Origin: G963676795 sp963677215
GTDB taxonomy: Bacteria; Desulfobacterota; Desulfuromonadia; Desulfuromonadales; Geopsychrobacteraceae
Reading direction: 5' to 3'
Assembly: GCA_963677215.1 (NCBI GenBank)
Contig: OY781919.1
Span: 2,232,001-2,296,000, forward strand
DNA: 64,000 bases
Shown here: positions 32,433 to 41,635 of the stretch, piece by piece
Numbering within the stretch: the first letter of the stretch is position 1
How the letters are laid out: every line of letters starts with the position of its first letter
Notes under the pieces: model-generated
Database searches by the model: none
Told to the model about the DNA's origin: nothing
What the model saw: the letters and a program-made list of their open reading frames with translations, nothing else
Position numbers and translations under genes: made by a program

Positions 32433-34921
32433 GCGAAGGTCTCCTCGTCCGAGGGGGATAGCTGGTGAGCCATGGCCCTGAATTGAAGCATCAGTGAGGC
32501 GACCGCCTCAATATCAAAAGCGCCAACTCCATTCTGCAGTTTTTCAGCGTAGTGAAGGAGGCGCTGGCTGTGGTGTTCAGCGGCGAGAGTCAAAAGTTCT
32601 TCAGCGAATTGGCCGATAAGCTGAAAATCACCCCTGTCCTTGATCCTGTCACATTCCTTTTGCAGGCGATCCAGCTTTTGGGTCAGTTCGAAGACATTTG
32701 TCACGCCGTCATCCTGTGCGACGGGTTCTTCCTGCGTAGCCAACTCGATTGAATGGGGAAGATAGCTGCTGAGCTTGTTGAGCAGTGTTGTCCGGTCGAG
32801 AGGCTTGCGCAGGTAATCACTGAAGTCGTGATGCATGATTTCGTCCATCTGCTCCTGCATGGCCGATGCTGTGACGACTATGACCGGTAACCTGGTCCGG
32901 GCCGGGTTCTGGCGAATCAGGCCGATGGTTTCGATGCCGTTCAAAACCGGCATGCGCAGATCGAGGAGCACCAGGTCGATCTGTTGCTTGTCGAGCAGCT
33001 GCAGAACCTCTTTGCCGTTACTGGCTTCCTGGGTGGTCAGCCCAGTTCCCGCCAGGTACTCACAGAGCAGTTTGCGGTTGTCGGCGACATCGTCGGCGAT
33101 CAGCACGCACGAGGGGGAAAACCGGTAGTTGTGCCTGCTGTCGTTCGTATCCTCCTGGTATTCCGGGGGGCTGTTCTGGGCGAGCTGAAGTCCCGGCAGA
33201 GTTACGCAGAAGGTCGAACCTTTGCCGAGGGCGCTGGTCACAGAAATTTCACCCTGCATCAGGCTGACCAGCCTGCGACTGATCGTCAGCCCGAGGCCGG
33301 TGCCGCCAAAATCGGCTTGACTCTGCCCCTGCTGCTGTTCAAATGCGGCGAAGATCGATTCCTGCTGGTCCTGGCCTATTCCGATCCCGGTATCGCGGAC
33401 ACTGAGCTTCAAGGTCACCTGTTCGTGACTGCCGGCTTCCGGAATGATTTCAGCATTGATCGAGATTTCTCCGGACGAGGTGAATTTAACGGCGTTGCCC
33501 ACCAGGTTGAAAAGGATCTGGCGCAGGCGAATCTCGTCACAATAGAGGTAGGTCGGGTCCTGTGGCTCGCTCGTTGAGGTCAGCGCGACTCCTTTGCGGG
33601 TGCAGTCGAGGCGGAACATGGCGGCGAGCTCTTCAATCAGCGTCTGCGGGTTGAACACCACGTAGCTCAGGTTAAGTTTGCCCGCCTCGATTTTGGAGAT
33701 GTCGAGAATGTCATTGATGATCTGCAGCAGGGTTTTGCCTGCGGAGATGATCGACTGCAGGTAGCCCTTCTTGACCGATTCTTCAACAGGATTGCCCAGC
33801 AGGTCGGCAAAACCGAGTATGGCGTTCATCGGGGTGCGGATTTCATGGGACATGTTGGCAAGAAACTCGGTTTTCGCCCGGGCCGCCTGATGGGCCTGGG
33901 CGGTAGCCAGCTGCAGGGCTTTTTGGGATGCCTTTTTGGCGGTAATGTCTTCTTTGACGATGATATATTTGATCAGCTTGCCCTGACTGTCGGTCAGGGG
34001 CGACACGGAAACCGATTCCCAGTAATGTTCACCGCTCTTTTTGATGTTCTGGAGCTCACCACGCCAGAATTTATTCTGTACAATGCTGCTCCGGGTGCTT
34101 TCGATGAAGTCTGCACAGGGCTGGCCTAGGCAGTGCATGCGAACCTCGGGGCTCAAAGCCTCTTCTTCGCTGTAGCCACTGACTTCCCTGAAGCGGGGAT
34201 TGACGTATTCAATGATTCCGTTTGGATCACAGATCATTACTGACACGGGACTCTGTTCCAGTGCTGACGAGAGCGTATGCAGGCGTTCCCTGGTTTTGCT
34301 GAGAAGCCGGGCAGCACGGAACTGTAACCTGAAAAGCAGGGCGATGATCAGGATTAGCAGGGCAATAGTGCTGCTGATAATGACCGTGGCCAGAGCCAGT
34401 TGATTCATGCGCCCCGACTGCCGGGACAGGTTATCAAAGGCCACCTGATTGGCATGCAGGGAAAAATTCTGCAGGGCGTCCTTATCCTCTTCCAGGCGAA
34501 GGCTCAGTGCGGCCGCCTGTGACGGGAATTTGAGACCACCTTGCAGACTGTACATTTCCAGTTCATGGAGGATCTCCCCGATATCCTGTCTGAGAAAAGT
34601 CAGCAATTCGCCTTGCTGCTGTTCTTCAAGGCTGACAAAAAAGGCGTCGGCAAGAATGATGGTCATGCCGATCTGGGAACGCAGGTCGTCGAGGTGTTCT
34701 TCGGAGGGTTCGTTGATGACGTTGTTAAGTTTGATCGACAGGGTTTTGAGTTTTTCTATCAGCCCGGACAGGCCGCGATGCTGTGAGACGGTCGAGATCG
34801 GCAGGTTATGACGGATGGCCTGCAGCCTCTGGCTGAAAGAGAGGCCGCCGGCAAACAGGCAGACGGCCAGCAGACAGAGTGCAACCAGGATGCTGCTCTG
34901 AATGGTTTTTCGGCGCGTCAT
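32429..34921 (-). CDS. TorS-like hybrid histidine kinase (TM-PAS-HisKA-HATPase-REC)
   Basis: 830 aa from ATG 34921, which overlaps the TGA of the binding-protein gene as ATGA; GAGG lies upstream. A membrane helix near residues 10-30 and another near 175-198 enclose a helical periplasmic domain. Then follow PAS (SPVSVMICDPNGIIEYVNP), HisKA (FLANMSHEIRTPMNAILGF), a full HATPase (ILFNLVGNAVKFTSSG, GTGLGLTISRRL), a receiver (LVLLDLRMPVLNG) and a 90-residue helical C-terminus that resembles, but lacks an obvious phospho-His of, an HPt domain. Its helical sensor next to a binding protein recalls TorT-TorS pairs (inference). Confidence 0.88.
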   Translation of the reverse strand: MTRRKTIQSSILVALCLLAVCLFAGGLSFSQRLQAIRHNLPISTVSQHRGLSGLIEKLKTLSIKLNNVINEPSEEHLDDLRSQIGMTIILADAFFVSLEEQQQGELLTFLRQDIGEILHELEMYSLQGGLKFPSQAAALSLRLEEDKDALQNFSLHANQVAFDNLSRQSGRMNQLALATVIISSTIALLILIIALLFRLQFRAARLLSKTRERLHTLSSALEQSPVSVMICDPNGIIEYVNPRFREVSGYSEEEALSPEVRMHCLGQPCADFIESTRSSIVQNKFWRGELQNIKKSGEHYWESVSVSPLTDSQGKLIKYIIVKEDITAKKASQKALQLATAQAHQAARAKTEFLANMSHEIRTPMNAILGFADLLGNPVEESVKKGYLQSIISAGKTLLQIINDILDISKIEAGKLNLSYVVFNPQTLIEELAAMFRLDCTRKGVALTSTSEPQDPTYLYCDEIRLRQILFNLVGNAVKFTSSGEISINAEIIPEAGSHEQVTLKLSVRDTGIGIGQDQQESIFAAFEQQQGQSQADFGGTGLGLTISRRLVSLMQGEISVTSALGKGSTFCVTLPGLQLAQNSPPEYQEDTNDSRHNYRFSPSCVLIADDVADNRKLLCEYLAGTGLTTQEASNGKEVLQLLDKQQIDLVLLDLRMPVLNGIETIGLIRQNPARTRLPVIVVTASAMQEQMDEIMHHDFSDYLRKPLDRTTLLNKLSSYLPHSIELATQEEPVAQDDGVTNVFELTQKLDRLQKECDRIKDRGDFQLIGQFAEELLTLAAEHHSQRLLHYAEKLQNGVGAFDIEAVASLMLQFRAMAHQLSPSDEETFA

Positions 34922-36216
34922 GGACCGACCTCGCATGGAATGATCCGGGATGTGCCCCGCGCGGAGCAGAGCATGCCGGAGGATTCAATCAGTCTTTTCA
35001 GCTTTTCGGTCTGTTCCTGCAGGATCTGGGTGACATCCTGATGGCGTAGAATGATCCGGGTAAAGCTGTTCAGATAAATCTGGTTGAATGTTGCGCCTGC
35101 TTCTCCATTGACATAGGGGAGCGTCGTGACGATTGCATCCTGTGCCTGAAGTTGCCGCGCTGTGCTGTCGATCAGTTGCTGCAGGTCCCGGGTCAGGCGC
35201 TGTGCTACGATATCGCCTGTGACCGGCAGGAAACCTGTGTCGATCAGGATTTGCAGCTGTACGTCCGCCTGCAGCAGGTAGTCGATCAGGTACATGACCC
35301 GTTCAGTGGGGATGCCGGATGGAATGGCGAGACCGGCTAGCACCAGCAGGCTGCCCCGTCCTTTGGGGCCCGCAGGCGCCGGAAACGTGATGAACTGGTC
35401 CGGCTGATCCTTAAGCAGGCGATGAATTCTTGCCGTGTGATCCCAGCCGACCCAGACTTCTCCAGATTGCAGTGGCTCATGCATGCTGCTGAAGCTCAGT
35501 GAATGGATATTGCAGTGCTGCCAGAGACTGTCAAAATCATGCCACATCGTTTCCGCGTCAGACGAGGCAAAATCATGAAGCATGGAGCCTGTATAGGAGG
35601 GGTAAAGAAACCCCTGTAGAAAACGGTGCATCAGCCCGTTTTCGCCAGCCGGAAAACCAACTTTTTTCTTTCCGGTCTGCCGTTCGATATTGGCTGCCCA
35701 GCGAATCAGCTGTTCATAGCTCAGGCTATTGAGATCTGCGTCCTCCGGGAGGTATTTGAGACTTTGGCGATTGGCGATCATCAGGTAGGTGGCCTGCATC
35801 CAGGGGATGAACAGCTGCTGTCTTGAACTGGCTCTGCCCAGGTCGAGCAGGCCGGGAAGCAGGTTCAGGCTGACCAGGTAGGGGAGGTTTGCAGCAAGAG
35901 ACTGGAGTTGCCCCTGGCTGTGCAGGGCGAGAAAGTCGTTTGTCGTTCCGCCGATCAGATCGGGATGCAGCAGTTCCTTCCAGCTCTGAGTGTCGGTCAA
36001 GGTACGCCCGTTGTAGGGGGTGAAGGTCACCTCTTCGGAATAGTTCTTGAGAATGGTTCTGATGGCGAGGGATTCAGGCGGCGGATGCAGCTGGGTCGAG
36101 ACAAAGACCAGCGGTTGGGCGGCCAGGCTGGCGGCGGGATGGAAAATCTGGGTCAGTAACCAGAAACAGAGCAGAAAGCGCGGCAGCCGGGAAAATGTCA
36201 AAGCTCTCAAGAACAT
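34918..36216 (-). CDS. Periplasmic solute-binding protein used as sensor partner
   Basis: 432 aa. Signal peptide (MFLRALTFSRLPRFLLCF, cut near SLAA), then a type I extracellular solute-binding fold: LVFVSTQLHPPPESLAIRTI, a hinge region with YLMIANRQSLKYLPEDADL, GEVWVGWDHTARIHRLL and GSLLVLAGLAIPSGIPTERV. This resembles sugar or polyamine ABC binding proteins, but no ABC permease or ATPase gene is adjacent. Instead its stop overlaps the hybrid kinase start by 4 bp, so it probably presents a ligand to that kinase. Start at 36216 behind CAGGA; an ATG at 36234 is possible. The ligand is unknown. Confidence 0.82.
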   Translation of the reverse strand: MFLRALTFSRLPRFLLCFWLLTQIFHPAASLAAQPLVFVSTQLHPPPESLAIRTILKNYSEEVTFTPYNGRTLTDTQSWKELLHPDLIGGTTNDFLALHSQGQLQSLAANLPYLVSLNLLPGLLDLGRASSRQQLFIPWMQATYLMIANRQSLKYLPEDADLNSLSYEQLIRWAANIERQTGKKKVGFPAGENGLMHRFLQGFLYPSYTGSMLHDFASSDAETMWHDFDSLWQHCNIHSLSFSSMHEPLQSGEVWVGWDHTARIHRLLKDQPDQFITFPAPAGPKGRGSLLVLAGLAIPSGIPTERVMYLIDYLLQADVQLQILIDTGFLPVTGDIVAQRLTRDLQQLIDSTARQLQAQDAIVTTLPYVNGEAGATFNQIYLNSFTRIILRHQDVTQILQEQTEKLKRLIESSGMLCSARGTSRIIPCEVGP

Positions 36217-36304
36217 GGCATGTCCTGATAACAATATGGAATTATTGATTAATTGTATAACAATAGACTAATTGATCAGGCTGTCAAGTTATGAATTTGT
36301 AAAC

Positions 36305-39124
36305 CTAAATTCCCACCGTTTTGTAGAGAAAGTTTTTGAACCGATAGAATTTTTTGCGTTCCTCAGGGTCTGTCGAAGCCGGGTCGCAGGCGGCCAGAAA
36401 GCGGGCCAGCTTCGGCATGTTGGTCGCCCCTTCGCTGCGTGCCCTGTCGATCAGCTGCAGGACAGTGTCACGCGTCAGTTCCTGTCTGGCGTAGGGGGCG
36501 TAGATGGCGTCCCAGAAGTTCAGTGATGAATTCTTCAGCTCCAGAATGATCGCCTCGATGGGTTGGTCAGTTTTTGCTTCACTAAGGGACGCCGTCTGCA
36601 CGACAGAGGTGCTCTCCAGGGCCAGAGCGATGTCTTCGCCGCGGATGATGCGGCTGTGGCGAAAGAGCATGGCGCGCAGCAGGATGCTTCTCAGCTCGCG
36701 AATGTTTCCGGTGTAGTGATGCTGCTGCAGCAGGGACTTGGCCTTTTCGTCGAGGATCGGGGTGTCCGCCGGCAGGTCGGTTTTGTAGTAAGCCTGGAAC
36801 AGCCGGCCAAGAAAGTGGACCGCCAGGTCGGGAATGTCCTCGCGTCGTTCGTTCAGCGAAGGCACGCCTATGATCAGTTCCGACAGGCGATGGTAGAGGT
36901 CTTCGCGGAACTTTCCTTCCTGAATCAGTTGCCTCAGATCCCGGTTGGTGCCGGCGACGAGCAGTACCTGCGAATGGCGGGTGGTGTTTTCGCCCAGCCG
37001 GACAAATTCGCCGCTGTCGAGAAAACGCAGCAACTGGACCTGGGTTTTGGGGTCAGCGTCACCGATTTCGTCAAGGAAGACGACGCCGCCATGGGCTTCC
37101 TCGAGGATGCCTCGCCGGTCGTTGTGGGCGCCGGTAAAAGCCCCGCGTTTATGGCCGAACAGTTCCGAGTAGGTCAGCTCACCACTGTAAGCGGCGATGT
37201 TGGTTTTCTTCAGCGGCAGGTTCTCCTGTCCCGGATGCAGCGTTCGGTAGGTCTGGCTGAGCTGGGCGAACAGGTTGTTGAAGATGAATTCCTTGCCGGC
37301 CCCGGTTTCCCCGGTCAGTAGAATTGATGGCAGACCGAGCGGTTCGCCCTGCTCCGGTCCTGCAGTTTTGCGCCAGTGGCTGATTCTCTGGCAGAGCGGC
37401 GGGCTGATGCGCTGAATGGTGTTGATGATACCCTGCGTCTTGGCCGAGTTGCCGATGATGTTGCCGAGCCGGTAGGAGGTGATGGTCGGATCGCGATAGT
37501 CGACATCCTGACGCAGGCGCCTGACTTCACTGCTCAACTGTTCAAGTTTCTGCAGGATCGCCAGGTGGTGGCCGATCATCCGTTCGATGATCAGCAGGAT
37601 CCGTCTGTGTTCGGCGGTAAAGTAATAGGGACGCAGACTGTCGAGGCACATGACGGCCAGAACCTCGTCGTTGCTGATGATCGGGACGGCAATCTCGCTG
37701 CGGATCGCTTCGGTAACCGGCTGATAGAAGTATTTGTGCTGCTCGACCTGGTGGCAGTCATCGAGGATCTCCGGCTGGCGGGTGGTTGCGGCCAGGCCGG
37801 TGAGGCTGCGCTGTTCGGGGGGCAGTTCCATGCCACCGACCTTGATCGGCTGGATGTTTTTTTTCATCCAGTCCTTGTTCTTGGCGCCGATCAGGTTGCC
37901 CTGCTGATCCTCAACCAACAGCCAGCGTTCACCTTCCACTTCCCGGACCAGGGCGATGCTTCCGGTGTCAGCACCGAGCAGCTGGGTCGCCTTGGATAGA
38001 ACTCGATGGAGGAAGGAGTTCAGGCTGTCGCCGGAGTCCTGCAGCAGTTCGCCGATTTCCGAAAGAATCTGGACCTCGAGGTGTTCGTCACCGATCTCCT
38101 GAACCACCCGCTGAGCCATTTCGGCATGGGCGTCGAGCAGATCGCGCTCAAAGGCTGTGAACTGGTAATGCTCCTTGGTGTAGTAGTTGACCAGGCAGAT
38201 GATCCTGCGCGTTCGGCTGTCGTAGCGGGGGACCATATAGAGTGACTTGAGCCCCAGCTCTTCGGTCAGAAAGCGTTTCTGCAGGGCCTCCGCCGGCAGG
38301 TTGGTGATGCTCAGCGGCTGCAACAACCGGTCGTCGATGATGACCCCGCGGTGATCGATGTAGCGGGCCGTCAGTGAGCCGCCCGGGCTCAGGTTGATCT
38401 GGCGTTCCTCCTCGTAGAGTTTGCTCGCTTCCGGTTCCTTCGAGTAGGAGGCGAGAACCTCGAGGGTTCGTTCCCCTTCAGCGGAGGCTTGAATCGGAAC
38501 CAGCACCGAGGCCAGGGCCACCTGGTCGACCAGCTGGGCCGCCGATTTGACCATGAACTGCGCCGCTTCACGTTTCTTCGCTTCGTCAACCCGGCGTGCC
38601 AGCAGCAGTTGCTGGTGATACTTGCGGGCCCTGTCGAGGGGCAGGGCGGCGTTGCAGAGCAGTGTTCTGACCTGTTCCAATATCGCCGGGCCGGGCAGAT
38701 CGCCGGCCTTGTCCCGATCGAGGCAGAGCACCCCGATCGACCGGCCGCGCTGCAGGATCGGCAGAAGGTAGCAGCTGCCGATCCGGAACGCATCGGGAAG
38801 TTGTTGCCCTTCCGGGCTGGCTGGAAAATTAGCTATGGCCTGCTCCTCTTTGAGCTGGTAGGTCTGCGGAACGCTCAAACTCTTGTCGTTGATCCCGTAG
38901 GAGGTCTGCTGAAGCTGGCGCAGATCGCTGCGAGTTGCCGCCGCGCAACTCAGCGCACCGATGGTCAGATCTTCAAGATAGAGACGGCAGCGACCGCCCG
39001 GGCTCAGCAACTCGATGCCGCTCAGCAGCTGGTGGAGGATCTCTTCCAGGTTTTCTTTGCCGAAGCCTTGGAAGGAGGCTGGTTGTGATGATGTCGGTTG
39101 CGTATTCATGGTCGATTTTGCCAT
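36305..39124 (-). CDS. GAF-domain sigma-54-dependent regulator
   Basis: 939 aa. The N-terminal 540 residues hold at least two GAF domains (around 30-330 and 350-520; for example GRSIGVLCLDRDKAGDLP, DEVLAVMCLDSLRPYY). The AAA+ domain has Walker A GETGAGKE near 605-612, the sigma-54 contact loop GAFTGA near 661 and Walker B GGVVFLDEIGDADPK. The usual Fis-type helix-turn-helix is not obvious; instead the end reads ATNMPKLARFLAACDP, then EERKKFYRFKNFLYKTVGI. It could activate sigma-54 promoters, with binding mode uncertain. It lies 88 bp upstream of the binding-protein gene on the same strand and may regulate or be cotranscribed with that cluster. Confidence 0.85.
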   Translation of the reverse strand: MAKSTMNTQPTSSQPASFQGFGKENLEEILHQLLSGIELLSPGGRCRLYLEDLTIGALSCAAATRSDLRQLQQTSYGINDKSLSVPQTYQLKEEQAIANFPASPEGQQLPDAFRIGSCYLLPILQRGRSIGVLCLDRDKAGDLPGPAILEQVRTLLCNAALPLDRARKYHQQLLLARRVDEAKKREAAQFMVKSAAQLVDQVALASVLVPIQASAEGERTLEVLASYSKEPEASKLYEEERQINLSPGGSLTARYIDHRGVIIDDRLLQPLSITNLPAEALQKRFLTEELGLKSLYMVPRYDSRTRRIICLVNYYTKEHYQFTAFERDLLDAHAEMAQRVVQEIGDEHLEVQILSEIGELLQDSGDSLNSFLHRVLSKATQLLGADTGSIALVREVEGERWLLVEDQQGNLIGAKNKDWMKKNIQPIKVGGMELPPEQRSLTGLAATTRQPEILDDCHQVEQHKYFYQPVTEAIRSEIAVPIISNDEVLAVMCLDSLRPYYFTAEHRRILLIIERMIGHHLAILQKLEQLSSEVRRLRQDVDYRDPTITSYRLGNIIGNSAKTQGIINTIQRISPPLCQRISHWRKTAGPEQGEPLGLPSILLTGETGAGKEFIFNNLFAQLSQTYRTLHPGQENLPLKKTNIAAYSGELTYSELFGHKRGAFTGAHNDRRGILEEAHGGVVFLDEIGDADPKTQVQLLRFLDSGEFVRLGENTTRHSQVLLVAGTNRDLRQLIQEGKFREDLYHRLSELIIGVPSLNERREDIPDLAVHFLGRLFQAYYKTDLPADTPILDEKAKSLLQQHHYTGNIRELRSILLRAMLFRHSRIIRGEDIALALESTSVVQTASLSEAKTDQPIEAIILELKNSSLNFWDAIYAPYARQELTRDTVLQLIDRARSEGATNMPKLARFLAACDPASTDPEERKKFYRFKNFLYKTVGI

Positions 39125-39542
39125 TGAGTAGTTTTTTACTCATTTTAGACTGAGCCTGACCGGAAAAACCATTTAAAAAACAGAATTAAATTAAAAAGAC
39201 CATGTGCCCAGTAATTTCAGTATGTTGTGCTTGTGTCTATTCTGGAAAATCGTCTGGGATATCGCTGTTAAGGGTGGGGACGGGCGCTGTTTACTGCCTG
39301 TTTATGTTGCTAAGCAGTTGATTTTTCGTAGCAATAAAATTTCATGCAGCGACCTTATTTTTTTTTTATAAAGAAAAAATTATTAATTCAGCGGTGTGTT
39401 TTTTTGTTTTGTAAATATCTGATTATATGAAGTTTTTCGCGATTATTGCTTGATGGTAGACGGATAATTGTCAATAATGAAACATTGAATCAAAGTGTCG
39501 TTATTTTTGCACGTTACTCTGGAACTGAGAGATTGTTCGATC
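39125..39542. other. Gene-free AT-rich intergenic region
   Basis: About 418 bp between two divergent regulators. Very AT-rich with long T and A runs near 39358-39380. No coding frame, repeat or hairpin stood out. Promoters for both directions are expected here but could not be pinned down; I looked for a -24/-12 sigma-54 pattern and found none I would call. Confidence 0.55.
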
Positions 39543-41627
39543 ATGTCTGAAGTGAATGCGCTGGATAGGATTACTGCCGAATACGAGGTCGCCGATCTCC
39601 TGTGTATGCCACAGGTTCTGGTCGAGCTGATCGAGGCGTGCCTGAACCAGTCTTCTCTTCATTCTCTTGTCGATATCATCATGCAGGATGCGGCACTGAC
39701 GTCCCGCGTTCTGCACGTTGCCAGCAGGGATCATAGCTGCCAGCTCGATGCCACGGAGCCTGTCTCTTCGGCTGTGCAGCAGCTGGGGCTGCCACTATTG
39801 ACCAGCCTGGCCCTGCACGCGGCCAGACAGATCGTCTGTCATGATCTGGGCAGGGAAGAACTGGTCTTTCAATATCAGCTCTGGTTCCGCTCCAGGGTCG
39901 GTGGAACCGCTGCGCGTTGCCTAGCCCCATCGGTCAATTACCCCTATGTTGAAGAAGCTCAGCTGGCCGGCCTATTGAGCAACCTCGGCATTCAGTTGTT
40001 TTTTGCCCGTCACCGCAGCCATTATCTCGCGCTCGGCGTAAGCGCCTGGAGTGAGGTTGCGCAAAGCGTCAAAGAAGACAGCTCTTTCAAGATCGATCAT
40101 CTGACTCTGGCCGATCAGCTGGTCGGCAGCTGGGGGCTCGACTCCTTCCTCGCCGACGCTCTCCGTTTTTTGCACGCCGATATAGAGCACGTCGAACAGA
40201 GCAGCCCGATGCTCAAAATTGCCCGTCTGGCCCAGCAGTTCTGCCAGCAGCCGGAACAGATCACCCCTGAATTCGAAACTCTGGCGGCTCGCCTGTTCTC
40301 CTTCAGTCACAATGAAGCCAGTTATCTGTTCGACTGGACCCATGGACTTTACTCCGGTTTCGCGACTCTCGCTCAGGACATAAAGGCGCTGACGGTCGAT
40401 TTCGAAAAAGCCCGGCAACGGCTGACCGAACTGACCTTTCTGCTTGCCGACCAGGAAGCTGCCCGTGCCCGTCTGGCGGTTTGTGCTGATCCGCAGAAGC
40501 TCACTGATGTCGCACGGCGGCTGTATTTGGAGAACAGCACGGCTCAGGATGTCGTTCTGCTCGTTTTCGATCACGGCCAGAACCTGCTAAGCGGTCTTCC
40601 CGCTTCGGGTCAGTCACGGATGGTCAGCGAGCTGAAGGTGTCCGCTGCTGCTGGCAGCGGTCTGGTTGCTGAAGCGCTGAGCAGTGGAGAATTGAAGCAT
40701 TCCTTCGCTGCCGGAGCGGAGCTCACGGTCACCGATCGGCTGCTGGTACGACTGACCAAAGGCGAGGGGATCGCCTGCCTGCCGCTGGTCGCGGATGGTG
40801 AACTGTTCGGCGCTGTTGTCTTCGGCCTGGCCGGTCGGCAGGGCCTCGCTACCGTCGAATCCCTGTGGCTGAAAATGCTCTCTCAGGTCGTTGTCCAGGC
40901 GCTGACCCAGACGCACAAAGGCTTGACGGTTGCCATGGCGGACGGCAGCAGTCTGCTCTGGCGGGTCAGCCACGAGATCAGCAACCCGTTGACCATCATC
41001 ACCAATTACGCCGAGGTGCTCAAACAGGCGTTGAGCGGCTCCGCAAATGCAGAGCTGCCGGAGACGATCAAGAAGGAGGTGCGCCGGGTTGCGGATGTCG
41101 TCAATTACTATCTGCACAAGCAGGACGATCCCGATATTCCGGAGCAGAACGTCGACCTGGCGAAACTGGTGCGGGATGCCGTCGATGCGCTCAGTGACGG
41201 GGTCCTCAAGGCGAAGGATATTCAGCTCAAGCTGACGTTGCAGAAGGACCTGGGGCCGATTGCCATCAATTCGATGCTGGTCAAGCAGATCCTTATCAAC
41301 CTGATCAGGAACGCGGCGGAAGCCGTTGCCGAAGGCGGCCGGGTTGAAATCAGGACGCGTTCCAGTGTCATAGCTCAAAAAGGGCTGTGTGCCGAGCTGA
41401 TTGTCAGTGACAATGGACCGGGGATTGCGCCCCAGATTCTGCAACGGCTGTTCCAGCCGGTGGCCTCGACCAAGGGGGCCGGGCATGGGGGGGTCGGTTT
41501 GAACATCGTTAAAAGTATGGTCGATGATCTCGGTGGACAGATCAGCTGTCACAGTTCGCAGGATCAGGGCACCAGTTTTCATCTGCTCATTCCGCTTGGG
41601 GTTGAGCCGCATAAGAAAAAGGCCTGA
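39543..41627 (+). CDS. HDOD-GAF-histidine kinase
   Basis: 694 aa from ATG 39543 (MSEVNALDR). The N-terminal 280 residues are an HDOD domain (DIIMQDAALTSRVLHVASRD, LAGLLSNLGIQLFFARHRS). Then come a coiled linker, a GAF-like domain (about 330-465; GEGIACLPLVADGELFGAVV) and a kinase: His near residue 480 in WRVSHEISNPLTIITNYAEV, N box ILINLIRNAAEAV, VSDNGPGIAPQ and GGVGLNIVKSMV. No membrane segment, so a cytosolic sensor. The next gene, a receiver-PAS-GGDEF-EAL protein, starts 8 bp later and is the likely phosphate acceptor, giving a route from HDOD/GAF sensing to c-di-GMP. Confidence 0.87.
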   Translation: MSEVNALDRITAEYEVADLLCMPQVLVELIEACLNQSSLHSLVDIIMQDAALTSRVLHVASRDHSCQLDATEPVSSAVQQLGLPLLTSLALHAARQIVCHDLGREELVFQYQLWFRSRVGGTAARCLAPSVNYPYVEEAQLAGLLSNLGIQLFFARHRSHYLALGVSAWSEVAQSVKEDSSFKIDHLTLADQLVGSWGLDSFLADALRFLHADIEHVEQSSPMLKIARLAQQFCQQPEQITPEFETLAARLFSFSHNEASYLFDWTHGLYSGFATLAQDIKALTVDFEKARQRLTELTFLLADQEAARARLAVCADPQKLTDVARRLYLENSTAQDVVLLVFDHGQNLLSGLPASGQSRMVSELKVSAAAGSGLVAEALSSGELKHSFAAGAELTVTDRLLVRLTKGEGIACLPLVADGELFGAVVFGLAGRQGLATVESLWLKMLSQVVVQALTQTHKGLTVAMADGSSLLWRVSHEISNPLTIITNYAEVLKQALSGSANAELPETIKKEVRRVADVVNYYLHKQDDPDIPEQNVDLAKLVRDAVDALSDGVLKAKDIQLKLTLQKDLGPIAINSMLVKQILINLIRNAAEAVAEGGRVEIRTRSSVIAQKGLCAELIVSDNGPGIAPQILQRLFQPVASTKGAGHGGVGLNIVKSMVDDLGGQISCHSSQDQGTSFHLLIPLGVEPHKKKA

Positions 41628-41635
41628 TAGGGGTT

